Shown here in pieces: positions 55,125 through 62,841 of a stretch of DNA of 64,000 bases. The notes under the pieces were generated by a model. It was given only the letters and a program-made list of their open reading frames with translations, ran no database searches and had not been told where the DNA came from. Every line of letters starts with the position of its first letter. Position 1 is the stretch's first letter. The position numbers and the translations under genes were made by a program. This DNA is from Jannaschia sp. M317 (GTDB lineage Bacteria; Pseudomonadota; Alphaproteobacteria; Rhodobacterales; Rhodobacteraceae): contig NZ_CP081155.1 of the NCBI RefSeq assembly GCF_025141175.1, forward strand, positions 1,889,001-1,953,000. Direction: 5' to 3'.

Positions 55125-55709
55125 ATGACCCGTTTTCCCGCGCTGACCCTCGCCGCAGCCCTGCTCTCCTCGCCCGCTCTCGCCAGCGATGTGGGCGGCA
55201 GCTACACGCTGGACCCCAGCCACAGCCAGATCGTGTTCAGCTACAGCCACCTGGGGTTTTCGACGACCTTCGGCATGTTCTCGGGTTTTGAGGGTACCAT
55301 CGACTACGATGCCGCCACCCCCGAAAATTCGTCGGTAATCGTCTCCATGCCGACGCTGTCGATGTTCACCGGTTGGGAACAGCGCGACGCGCATTTCACC
55401 TCGCCCGACTTTCTGGATGCAGCCGCCAACGACACGGTCACCTTCACCTCGACCGGGATCGAAGTCACCGGCGAATATACCGCGCTGATCACCGGCGACC
55501 TGACGCTGGGCGGCGTGACCAAGCCGGTCGTTCTGGACGCCAAGCTGAACCAGGCCGCCAACCATCCCCAGGCCAACGCCCCGTGGATCGGCTTTGATGC
55601 GACGACGACGCTGCTGCGCTCCGACTTCGATGCCGGCGCCTTTGCGCCCTTCGTATCTGACGAAGTCGAGGTGCGGATTTCGATCGAGGCCCAAAAAGTC
55701 GAGGGCTGA
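55125..55709 (+). CDS. YceI-family periplasmic lipocalin-like protein
   Basis: 194 residues. Signal peptide (about 1-20, LAAALLSSPALA-S). The YceI fold is GGSYTLDPSHSQIVFSYSHL, GFSTTFGMFSGFEGTIDYDA, ITGDLTLGGVTKPVVLDAKL and GFDATTTLLRSDFDAGAF. The family binds isoprenoid-type ligands in a beta-barrel; its bacterial role is uncertain, often linked to isoprenoid quinones or stress. The ATG follows GGAGCC. A probable terminator follows the stop. Confidence 0.9.
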   Translation: MTRFPALTLAAALLSSPALASDVGGSYTLDPSHSQIVFSYSHLGFSTTFGMFSGFEGTIDYDAATPENSSVIVSMPTLSMFTGWEQRDAHFTSPDFLDAAANDTVTFTSTGIEVTGEYTALITGDLTLGGVTKPVVLDAKLNQAANHPQANAPWIGFDATTTLLRSDFDAGAFAPFVSDEVEVRISIEAQKVEG

Positions 55710-55729
55710 TCCCCCGTCTGCGTCTGGCA

Positions 55730-55765
55730 AAGGGCGGCCCATTCGGGTGGCCCTTCTGCATTTTT
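55730..55765 (+). terminator. Probable terminator downstream of the YceI gene
   Basis: AAGGGCGGCCC and GGGTGGCCCTT pair around ATTC with a two-base internal mismatch, followed after CTGCA by TTTTT. It is 20 bases beyond the YceI stop and before the methyltransferase start. Confidence 0.55.
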
Positions 55766-55810
55766 CGAGGGGCGGCATGCGCATTTCGGCAATTTCCCCC
55801 TCAGGAATGC

Positions 55811-56587
55811 ATGGGTACCTGGTGGTCAACCAACCTGATGCCAGAGCTCATGACAGTCTACGACCCGATCCCCCCGCTTCCCATTCGCATTGTCGCGCGC
55901 CGTTTCGGCGGGTGGCACGTGTCGATCACCCGCGCCGCGCCGCCTGTGCAACACCTCAAGCAAAGCTATGACGCCGTCGCCCCCCGGTGGGACCGGATCA
56001 TGCGCCGCACCGACAGTCGCGCCGCCTATCGCGCCCTGCTGGCGGCGGATGTCGGGGTGGCGCGTTTGCCGTCTGATGCGCCCGTCCTGGATTGCGGGGC
56101 GGGGACGGGGGCGCTGTCGCTTGCGCTGTGGAAGATACGGGGTGGGCCGCAGGGCCAGGTGGCCTGCGATCTGTCTGCGGCCATGCGCGACGCGGCCCGC
56201 GCCGCCTTTCGGGCCCATGGCGCGCGGATTGGGGTCGACGCGGGCGATATCACGGCCTTGCCCTATGCAGACGATCGCTTTGCCCTGACCATGGCCGCGC
56301 ATGTGTGCGAACACCTGCCCGATCCGGTGGACGCTCTGGCAGAAATGGCCCGCGTCACCCGCCCCGGTGGACAGGTCCTGGTCGTGATGACCCGCGACGG
56401 CCTGGCCGGGCGACTGATCCAGGCCCGCTGGGCGACCCATGTGGTGACCCCGGACATGGGACGCGCGATAATGCGGCAGGCCGGGCTGACCCGGGTCACC
56501 AGTCGCGCGGCACCGGCCATCGGCGGGCTGGCCCGGCGGTCGGTGGTCCTGTCGGGATACGTCCCGGACGCGGGTGCGCGGGTGTAA
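55811..56587 (+). CDS. SAM-dependent methyltransferase
   Basis: 258 residues. Motifs: LKQSYDAVAPRWDRIMRRTD, the SAM-binding DAPVLDCGAGTGALSLALWK, VACDLSAAMRDAARAAFRAH, GDITALPYADDRFALTMAAH, VCEHLPDPVDALAEMARVTR and PGGQVLVVMTRDG. A class I methyltransferase with a UbiE-like or lipid-methylase look; acceptor unknown. The first 30 residues are unusual for the family. Start candidates are 55811 (AGGA four bases upstream), 55838 and 55850. The gene is followed after 70 bases by the DUF1203 gene. Confidence 0.75.
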   Translation: MGTWWSTNLMPELMTVYDPIPPLPIRIVARRFGGWHVSITRAAPPVQHLKQSYDAVAPRWDRIMRRTDSRAAYRALLAADVGVARLPSDAPVLDCGAGTGALSLALWKIRGGPQGQVACDLSAAMRDAARAAFRAHGARIGVDAGDITALPYADDRFALTMAAHVCEHLPDPVDALAEMARVTRPGGQVLVVMTRDGLAGRLIQARWATHVVTPDMGRAIMRQAGLTRVTSRAAPAIGGLARRSVVLSGYVPDAGARV

Positions 56588-56657
56588 TCGCAGGTTCCGG
56601 GTCGCGGGCACGGGGCCTGCCGCGCCATCAGCGGGGCACAGCAACCGGAGACCCCCG

Positions 56658-57121
56658 ATGAGAATCCTGCCCCTCGATCCCGCCCTGACCCGCCACCTGC
56701 GCGCTGGTGGTCCTGATGCCAACGGCCAATCCGCCGAGCGGCACCATTCGGACGGGTCGGGCGCGCCCTGCCGATCCTGTCTGCAAGACATTGCGGCGGG
56801 GGAAGAGATGCTGATCTGCGCGCTGTGCCCCTTTCCGGCGATGCAGCCCTATGCGGAAACCGGTCCGATCTTCCTGCATGCCGCTGACTGCCCCCCTGGG
56901 ACGCCGACGGTCTGCCGCCGATCTTCACAACGTCGCCGGACTACTTGATCAAGGGCTACACCCAGGATCACCGCATTCGCTATGGCACCGGTGCGGTGGT
57001 CCCTGCCGCCACGCTCGCGCAGGACATAGCGGCCCGACTGGCCCGGCCAGAGGTGGCTTTTGTCGACATCCGGTCGTCGCGGAACAACTGCTTTCAGGCC
57101 CGCGCGGTCTCGGAAAGCTGA
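56658..57121 (+). pseudogene. DUF1203-family gene broken by a one-base shift
   Basis: The frame from the ATG at 56658 gives MRILPLDPALTRHLRAGGPD, then CRSCLQDIAAGEEMLICALC, PFPAMQPYAETGPIFLHAAD and ends in sense near DCPP. From there the family continues in another frame: WDADGLPPIFTTSPDYLIKG, YTQDHRIRYGTGAVVPAATL, ARPEVAFVDIRSSRNNCFQA and a stop at 57119-57121. The two join exactly if the C6 run at 56891-56896 had one more C, so the gene lost a base in a homopolymer. As written it makes a truncated product of about 96 residues. It may be a sequencing error, a slippage-variable gene or a true pseudogene; the rest of both halves is well preserved, which favours a recent or artificial event. 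Confidence 0.85.
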
Positions 57122-57254
57122 CCTGGCAGGGAACAGGGGCGCATCTGCAGCGTTATTCGCGTACGAGGGGCAGATATTGGATATCCTGGCGATCCCTTCC
57201 ACATGAGCGGATGGCGAACCACCGCCATTCGAGTCAAGACTAAGGAGGTCGTCC

Positions 57255-59387
57255 ATGACCCGCACTCTCCGCAACATTCCGGCATTGATGGCCAGCGTGG
57301 CTTTGGCCCTGCCACCGCTCAGCCTGCCGGTCGCGGCGCAGCAGCCCACCGATGTGGGCGTTCTTGATCAATGCGAGATGCAGCACGGTCCTGACAACAC
57401 GCAGACCCTCCTCGATTGTGTGAACGCCCGGCTGCAGGGCACCGGCGTGCCCCGCCAGCAAGCGGTCGATCGCGCCAATGCCCTACGCGCAGAGATCAAC
57501 ACCCGCCGGGGTCAGCCGGCTGCGCGCCCGCAGATCGACGATCTGGCGGTTCTGGACCGTTGCGAGGGCGAAAACGGAGCCAACACGCAGGCGGTGATCG
57601 ATTGCGTGAACGGGCGGCTTCAGGGGGCGGGCATTCCACGGGACGAAGCAGTAGAGCGGGCGAATGGCCTGCGAGACGACCTGCAAGCCCGCGTCGACGC
57701 CCGTGCGGCCGAGGTGCGCCGTCAGGAAGAAGCCCGCCAGGCCGCCGAAGCGCAGCGCGCCGCCGAAGCGGAGCGTCAACGCCAAGCCGAAGCGCGACGC
57801 CAACAAGAGGCCGATGCCGAACGCCAGCGTCAAGCCGAAGCCGCCCGGCAACAAGACGCCGAGGCAGAGCGTCAGCGCCAGGCCGTCGCCGCGCGCGACG
57901 CGGATATGCAGGCGCTTGACCTGTGCGAAGACCGGCACGGGCTGGATAACACCCAGGTCGTGATCGATTGCGTCAATGGCCGGTTGCAAACGCTGGGTGT
58001 GGCCCGCGCCACTGCGGTCGAGCGTGCCAATGGCCTGCGCTCCACCTTGCAGGACCGTGCCGCCGCGAATGCCGCCGCCGAAGCGGCGCGTGGTCCCGAC
58101 GATGTCGCGATCCTGGACAATTGCGCGGCGCGGCATGGGGCAGGGAACACCCAGACGGTCATCGATTGTGCCAACGCTCGGCTGCAGGCTGCGGGCGTGC
58201 CGCGCGCCGATGCCGTCGACCGCGCCAATGCATTGCGCGGCGTGTTGGCCGCGCGCACGGCCGACGGCGCACCCGACAGCCGCATCGCCGAAGAAGTGGC
58301 GCGCCGTGGCGTGCCGGAGCTTACCGAAGAACAACGCCGGGCTGCCCGACAGGCTGGTGATGCGCTGGACGGTCGCAACGTCGAGGCCGCGACCCGGCGC
58401 GGCGGCGGCAGCGTTTCCGAACAGACGGTGGATTCGGGCGACGTCCGGTCTTCTGCCGAAGACTTCCGCACCGGGGCCGTGGTGACCGACGAGGGTGGCC
58501 TGTCGAACGTCGAGAAATTCGCGCTGGGGGCACTTGGCGCACTGGCTGTCGGGACCATCCTGAACAACCGCAACCGCGTTGTGTCCAATTCCGGCGATCG
58601 TGTGGTGGTGCAGCGCGAAGACGGCGATCTTCAGATCCTGAAGGATGACGATACCCTGCTGCGTCAGGAAGGGGCCAATGTCCGCACCGAAAGCTTCGAC
58701 GACGGCTCTACCCGGACGATCGTCACGCGCGACGATGGCAGCCAGGTCATCACCATTCGCGACGCATCCCTGCGGGTGCTGCGCCGGGTGCTGATCCAGA
58801 CCGACGGCTCGGAATATACGCTGATCGATGACACCGCCGAGGTGGCACCGGTCGACGTTTCACAGCTGCCTGCCGCGCCGCTGGTATCGACCCGGCCGTC
58901 GACCCGTGCCGGTGATGATCCCCTGCGCGAGGCGCTGCGCCGCGAAGCCGGGATCGACCGTCGCTTCAGCCTCAGCCAGGTGCGCAACATCGCCCAGGTC
59001 CGGGCCCTGGCCCCTGCGTTCGAGGTGGAAAGCGTGACCTTCGCCAGCGGCTCTGCGGCGATCACGCCGGAACAGGCGGGCAATCTGACCGGGCTGGCGC
59101 GCGAGGTGCTGGACCTGATCCGTGACAACCCGCGCGAGGTCTTCCTGGTCGAGGGGCACACCGATGCCGTGGGCGACGCCGCCTATAACCTGGCCTTGTC
59201 GGACCGCCGGGCAGAGACCTTGGCCCTGGCGCTGAACGAATACTTCGGCGTGCCGGTCGAGAACATGGTCGTGCAAGGCTACGGAGAGGAATTCCTGCTG
59301 ATCCCGACCCTGGAGGATGAGCGCGCCAACCGCCGCGCGACCGTGCGCCAGATCACCGGTTTGCTGCAGACCGCTGCCGCCAACTGA
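57255..59387 (+). CDS. OmpA-family envelope protein with four paired-cysteine repeats
   Basis: 710 residues. Signal peptide (about 1-29, LPPLSLPVAA-Q). Four related modules of about 42 residues follow, near 37-79, 100-140, 221-262 and 287-329; each has LD-C-x13/14-DC-N-RL and then ...R..A..RAN.LR, with Cys pairs at about 40/55, 103/117, 224/239 and 290/305. A charged coiled coil of Ala/Glu/Arg/Gln (145-215) separates the second and third. A hydrophobic segment lies at 421-437, and the C-terminal OmpA domain (about 590-700) has VEGHTDAVGDAAYNLALSDR and YGEEFLLIPTLEDERANRR. It would bind peptidoglycan and bridge to another envelope partner. AAGGAGGT precedes the ATG. Confidence 0.85.
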   Translation: MTRTLRNIPALMASVALALPPLSLPVAAQQPTDVGVLDQCEMQHGPDNTQTLLDCVNARLQGTGVPRQQAVDRANALRAEINTRRGQPAARPQIDDLAVLDRCEGENGANTQAVIDCVNGRLQGAGIPRDEAVERANGLRDDLQARVDARAAEVRRQEEARQAAEAQRAAEAERQRQAEARRQQEADAERQRQAEAARQQDAEAERQRQAVAARDADMQALDLCEDRHGLDNTQVVIDCVNGRLQTLGVARATAVERANGLRSTLQDRAAANAAAEAARGPDDVAILDNCAARHGAGNTQTVIDCANARLQAAGVPRADAVDRANALRGVLAARTADGAPDSRIAEEVARRGVPELTEEQRRAARQAGDALDGRNVEAATRRGGGSVSEQTVDSGDVRSSAEDFRTGAVVTDEGGLSNVEKFALGALGALAVGTILNNRNRVVSNSGDRVVVQREDGDLQILKDDDTLLRQEGANVRTESFDDGSTRTIVTRDDGSQVITIRDASLRVLRRVLIQTDGSEYTLIDDTAEVAPVDVSQLPAAPLVSTRPSTRAGDDPLREALRREAGIDRRFSLSQVRNIAQVRALAPAFEVESVTFASGSAAITPEQAGNLTGLAREVLDLIRDNPREVFLVEGHTDAVGDAAYNLALSDRRAETLALALNEYFGVPVENMVVQGYGEEFLLIPTLEDERANRRATVRQITGLLQTAAAN

Positions 59388-59419
59388 TCTGCGGCGCATC
59401 GGCCCTTGTGGCCCCCGGA

Positions 59420-59454
59420 CCCCTCCGCCATCCTCGCATGGCGGAGGGGTTTTT
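59420..59454 (+). terminator. Terminator of the OmpA gene, 3' arm containing the xdhC ribosome-binding site
   Basis: CCCCTCCGCCAT (59420-59431) and ATGGCGGAGGGG (59438-59449) form a perfect 12-bp stem with a 6-base loop, then TTTTT: a strong rho-independent terminator 33 bases after the OmpA stop. The GGAGGGG in the 3' arm is also the only Shine-Dalgarno for the next ATG at 59456, six bases on. A transcript that runs through would have this site paired. Confidence 0.85.
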
Positions 59455-59455
59455 C

Positions 59456-60424
59456 ATGCAGACGACCATCATCGACGACGCGCCGCGCGCCGCCCTGGAT
59501 TGGCACAGGGCCGGGCATGGCGCTGTGCTGGCCACCGTCATCGACACCTGGGGCAGCGCCCCGCGTCCGCGCGGCGCGCAACTGGCCGTTTCGGGCCAGG
59601 CAGAGCTGGTCGGCTCCGTCTCTGGGGGCTGCGTCGAGGGGGCGGTCGTGGCCGAAGCGATGGACGTTCTGTCCAGCGGGCGGCACCGGGTGCTAGAATT
59701 TGGTGTCAGCGACGACGACGCCTTTTCCGTTGGGCTCGCCTGTGGGGGGCGCATTCGAATCTTGCTGCAACCGGTGGGCGGCAGCCTGTCCGAGGCGTTG
59801 CTGTCCGATCTCGTGGCCCGCCGGGCGGCAGGTCAGGCCGTGGGGCAGGTGGTCGACGTGGACACCGGGGCGACCCGCCTGACCGACGATGTGTCCGACC
59901 GGTTGCGCACCGATCGCAGCGACTTCGAGGCCGATGGCCACCATTTTGTCACCCTGCACGCGCCGCCCCTGCGATTGGCCGTCGTGGGGGGCGTGCACAT
60001 TGCCCAGGCACTGGTGCCCATGGCGCGGATCGCGGGCTACGCGGTGACGGTCATCGACCCGCGCGAGGCCTTTGCCTCGGCCGCCCGATTTCCGGACACG
60101 ACGCTGGTCCACGACTGGCCCGACGTGGCGATGCAGGCCTTCGCCCCGGACCCCCGCAGCGCCATCGTCCTGTTGACCCACGACCCCAAGCTGGACGATC
60201 CGGCCCTGATGGTCGCGCTTGCCAGCCAGGCGTTCTACGTCGGCGCGCTCGGCTCTCGGCGGACCCACGCCAAGCGGGTGGAGCGGCTGCAGGTGGCCGG
60301 TCTGTCCCCCGACCAGATCGCGCGCATCGACGCGCCCGTCGGCCTGTCCATCGGCGCGCGCAGCCCGGCCGAGATCGCGGTCTCGGTCCTTGCCGGTATG
60401 ACCGCGACCCTGCGACAGGGTTAA
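59456..60424 (+). CDS. xdhC: XdhC-family protein (molybdenum cofactor sulfuration / insertion)
   Basis: 322 residues. XdhC N-terminal domain with HGAVLATVIDTWGSAPRPRG, AELVGSVSGGCVEGAVVAEA and GLACGGRIRILLQPVGG (the Cys of GCVEG and the second Cys in ACGG are the family ligands); C-terminal Rossmann domain with RLAVVGGVHIAQALVPMARI and VLLTHDPKLDDPALMVALAS, YVGALGSRRTHAKRVERL. XdhC proteins bind and sulfurate Mo cofactor for xanthine dehydrogenase-type enzymes. The start at 59456 has GGAGGGG within the upstream terminator. It is followed by coxS and coxM. Confidence 0.87.
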   Translation: MQTTIIDDAPRAALDWHRAGHGAVLATVIDTWGSAPRPRGAQLAVSGQAELVGSVSGGCVEGAVVAEAMDVLSSGRHRVLEFGVSDDDAFSVGLACGGRIRILLQPVGGSLSEALLSDLVARRAAGQAVGQVVDVDTGATRLTDDVSDRLRTDRSDFEADGHHFVTLHAPPLRLAVVGGVHIAQALVPMARIAGYAVTVIDPREAFASAARFPDTTLVHDWPDVAMQAFAPDPRSAIVLLTHDPKLDDPALMVALASQAFYVGALGSRRTHAKRVERLQVAGLSPDQIARIDAPVGLSIGARSPAEIAVSVLAGMTATLRQG

Positions 60425-60495
60425 CCTGCCGCCGAAACGGGCGCCGCCCAAGCGATGGGCGCGGAACCTGAGACCATCGGTTCCATTCACGGCGT

Positions 60496-60530
60496 AACCC
60501 GAGGTGATCCTGCAAAGATCCGGGTTTTTA
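60496..60530 (+). terminator. Probable terminator between xdhC and coxS
   Basis: AACCCG (60496-60501) pairs with CGGGTT (60521-60526), with a second inner stem GATC (60506-60509) with GATC (60517-60520), followed by TTTTA. It is 72 bases after the xdhC stop and 84 before coxS. The structure may end xdhC transcripts or act as part of the coxS leader. Confidence 0.6.
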
Positions 60531-60613
60531 CTTGGCAGTTCGAAATGGATAAAATACCTGTTCTCACGGATGGAAAGCTGTGCTTTTGTGCCGCAGCAAA
60601 TTCAGAGGGCCGC

Positions 60614-61099
60614 ATGCAGCCAGTCACGATGACCGTCAACGGAGAAACCCGGACCGCAGAGGCGGAGGGACGCACTTTGTTGGTGGATTGGCTGCGCGAC
60701 GGGCTGGGCCTGACGGGCACGCATGTGGGCTGCGACACCTCGCAATGCGGTGCCTGCATCGTCCACGTGGATGGCGCGCCGGTCAAGGCCTGCACCGCCT
60801 TCGCGGCGGAATTCGACGGCAGCGAGATCACCACGATCGAGGGTTTGGCAAACCCCGATGGCACGCTGCACGCGGTTCAGGACGCATTTCGGCAGTACCA
60901 CGGTCTGCAATGCGGCTTTTGCACGCCCGGCATGGTCATGTCCGCCGTGGCCCTGCTCAAAGAGACGCCAAAACCGACCGAGGCTCAGGTGCGTCACGCG
61001 CTGGAAGGCAATATCTGCCGCTGCACGGGATACCACAACATCGTCAAGGCGGTCCTCGCGGCCTCTGGCCAGGCGGTGACACCGGTGGCTGCTGCGTAG
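60614..61099 (+). CDS. coxS: Molybdenum hydroxylase small subunit, two 2Fe-2S clusters (CoxS type)
   Basis: 161 residues. The plant-type ferredoxin domain has [20 protein letters not shown] and KAC, and the C-terminal helical domain has [19 protein letters not shown] and [15 protein letters not shown]: the eight Cys for two 2Fe-2S centres are all present. It passes electrons from the Mo site in xanthine/CO dehydrogenase family enzymes. The ATG at 60614 gives the standard length; the frame is open further back. The catalytic CoxL subunit is not found next to it. Confidence 0.93.
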   Translation: MQPVTMTVNGETRTAEAEGRTLLVDWLRDGLGLTGTHVGCDTSQCGACIVHVDGAPVKACTAFAAEFDGSEITTIEGLANPDGTLHAVQDAFRQYHGLQCGFCTPGMVMSAVALLKETPKPTEAQVRHALEGNICRCTGYHNIVKAVLAASGQAVTPVAAA

Positions 61100-61147
61100 G
61101 CGCGGTCGCAGGGTAGGGGCCGGTCGCTCGCACGGCTGCAGCCCCCG

Positions 61148-61175
61148 GGGGCGCGGAAGGGAGGAGCCGCGCCCC
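61148..61175. repeat. GC-rich hairpin between coxS and coxM
   Basis: GGGGCGCGG (61148-61156) and CCGCGCCCC (61167-61175) form a perfect 9-bp stem with a 10-base purine loop, 49 bases after the coxS stop. No U-run. The rest of the 162-base gap shows no gene or recognisable piece of a coxL gene. Confidence 0.6.
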
Positions 61176-61261
61176 TGTATCTTTCCCGCAAGGTCGTTGG
61201 GGCTCGACCAGGGCCCGTCATCGGGTCAAGATGCCCGCAGTCGGAGACGGGCGAGGACCAG

Positions 61262-62062
61262 ATGTACGAATTCGAACTCAAGAGACCGCGCAATATGACG
61301 GACGCCTTGCAGGCGTTGGCCGCCGAGGACGCGCAGATCCTGGGCGGGGGGCAGACGCTGATTCCGACGATGAAGGCGCGGCTGTCCATGACCGAAACCC
61401 TTGTGGCGCTGTCCGGGATCGAGGACATCAAGGGCGTGTGTCGCGACGATGCGGGCCGGGTCTGCATCGGCGGTGGCACGACCCACGCGGCGGTGGCCCG
61501 CGCCTGCGCCGACAGCTATCCGGCCCTCGCATCTCTGGCGGGTCGGATCGGGGACCCGGCTGTGCGCACGCGAGGCACGATCGGCGGGTCGCTTGCCAAC
61601 AACGACCCCTCTGCGTGCTGGCCTGCGGCGGCGCTGGCGTCGGGGGCGACGGTGGTGACCCACCTGCGAAAGATCGCGGCAGAAGATTATTTCCAAGGCA
61701 TGTTCGCCACGGCTCTCGATGATGCAGAGATCATCACCGAGGTCTGCTTTCCGGTACCTGTCCGGGCGGCCTATGAGAAATTCATCCAGCCTGCCTCGCG
61801 CTTTCCGCTGGTGGCTGTCTTTGTAGCGCAGTTCGATGATGCCGTGCGCGTGGCCGTGACCGGGGCCGCCGCCGACGGTGTGTTTCGCTGGACCGCGGCA
61901 GAGACGGCGCTGACAACGCAATTCGCGCCCGGCGCATTGGACGGTGTGGCGCTGCCGGATGCGGGCGACATGTTGTCGGACCTCCATGGGGACGGCAGCT
62001 ACCGCGCGCATCTTGTGGGCGTGATGACCCGGCGCGCGGTCGTGTCGGCAGGGGGGCAATGA
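61262..62062 (+). CDS. coxM: Molybdenum hydroxylase FAD-binding subunit (CoxM type)
   Basis: 266 residues. The FAD pyrophosphate motifs GGGQTLIPTMKARLSM and TIGGSLANNDPSACWPAAAL are present, with RIGDPAVRTRG between; the C-terminal CO_deh_flav_C domain follows (FIQPASRFPLVAVFVAQFDD). It would transfer electrons from the 2Fe-2S subunit to an acceptor such as quinone or NAD. GCGAGGACCAG precedes the ATG. It follows coxS after 162 bases with no large subunit in between, which is unusual. A terminator begins immediately after its stop. Confidence 0.9.
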   Translation: MYEFELKRPRNMTDALQALAAEDAQILGGGQTLIPTMKARLSMTETLVALSGIEDIKGVCRDDAGRVCIGGGTTHAAVARACADSYPALASLAGRIGDPAVRTRGTIGGSLANNDPSACWPAAALASGATVVTHLRKIAAEDYFQGMFATALDDAEIITEVCFPVPVRAAYEKFIQPASRFPLVAVFVAQFDDAVRVAVTGAAADGVFRWTAAETALTTQFAPGALDGVALPDAGDMLSDLHGDGSYRAHLVGVMTRRAVVSAGGQ

Positions 62063-62089
62063 AAAAGGGCACCGCAAAGGGTGCCCTTT
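62062..62089. terminator. Bidirectional terminator between coxM and infC
   Basis: AAAGGGCACC (62064-62073) pairs with GGTGCCCTTT (62080-62089) around GCAAAG. On the minus strand the stem is followed by TTTTT-type U-run (62066-62062), so it serves infC best; it starts at the last base of the coxM stop codon. Confidence 0.85.
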
Positions 62090-62111
62090 CCTGATACTGA
62101 TCTGGCGGCGC

Positions 62112-62657
62112 CTAGCGTTGCGACGGGCCGATCATCATGACCATCTGGCGGCCTTCCATTTTGGGGAAGTTCTCCACCTTGCCGATTTCCTTGGTGTCGT
62201 CGGCAACCCGTTCCAGCAGTTCGCGTCCCAGGTTCTGGTGCGCCATCTCGCGGCCGCGGAACCGCAGTGTGACCTTCACCTTGTCCCCGTTTTCCAGGAA
62301 CTTGACCACGTTGCGCATCTTGACGCCGTAATCGTGCGTGTCGGTGTTGGGGCGGAACTTCACCTCCTTCACCTCGATGGTCTTCTGCTTTTTGCGCGCC
62401 TCGGCTTCCTTCTTCTGCTGTTCATATTTGAACTTGCCGAAGTCCATGATCTTACACACGGGCGGATTGGCGTTGGGGCTGATCTCGACCAGGTCGAGGC
62501 CGGCGTCTTCTGCCATCTGGCGGGCGCGGGCAGGGCTGACGACGCCCACGTTCTCGCCTTCGGCGCCGATCAGGCGAATTTCGACGGCACGGATACGATC
62601 GTTGACACGGGGGCCGGTGTCGCGCTGCGGGGGCGCATTGTGGGGTCTGCGGGCGAT
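62112..62657 (-). CDS. infC: Translation initiation factor IF-3, ATC start codon
   Basis: 181 residues. Full length is obtained only from ATC at 62657-62655, which opens the family N-terminus (M)[15 protein letters not shown] and [20 protein letters not shown]; the first ordinary start is a GTG at 62549 that would delete this domain. AAAGGA lies eight bases before the ATC. The two IF-3 domains are joined by the Lys-rich linker [16 protein letters not shown]; the C-domain has [20 protein letters not shown] and [12 protein letters not shown]-3 discriminates against non-standard start codons, so infC with AUU, AUC or AUA limits its own synthesis. This is the known autoregulation of infC. Confidence 0.93.
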   Translation of the reverse strand: MARRPHNAPPQRDTGPRVNDRIRAVEIRLIGAEGENVGVVSPARARQMAEDAGLDLVEISPNANPPVCKIMDFGKFKYEQQKKEAEARKKQKTIEVKEVKFRPNTDTHDYGVKMRNVVKFLENGDKVKVTLRFRGREMAHQNLGRELLERVADDTKEIGKVENFPKMEGRQMVMMIGPSQR

Positions 62658-62841
62658 GGTCGTGGTCCTTTGACTATTCGTATGAGGCCCGCAACTTAGC
62701 TTTGATACGCCCGTTCTTCAAGTCGCGAACGGCGGCTGCTTGCCGGATTCAGGGACCTTTCACGCAGCTTTCGCGTTGAAGCGGCACAGGCGTTAGGTCA
62801 AGACGCCTACATATGAGAATCGCTGCCGAGGAGACCCGCAG

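Noticed and set aside
61100..61261. A coxL remnant between coxS and coxM
   Set aside because: Translation of the gap gives no block resembling the molybdenum subunit; only a GC-rich hairpin is seen.
62112..62549. A shorter infC starting with the GTG at 62549
   Set aside because: It would remove most of the conserved N-terminal domain of IF-3, which is encoded in frame up to the ATC at 62657.
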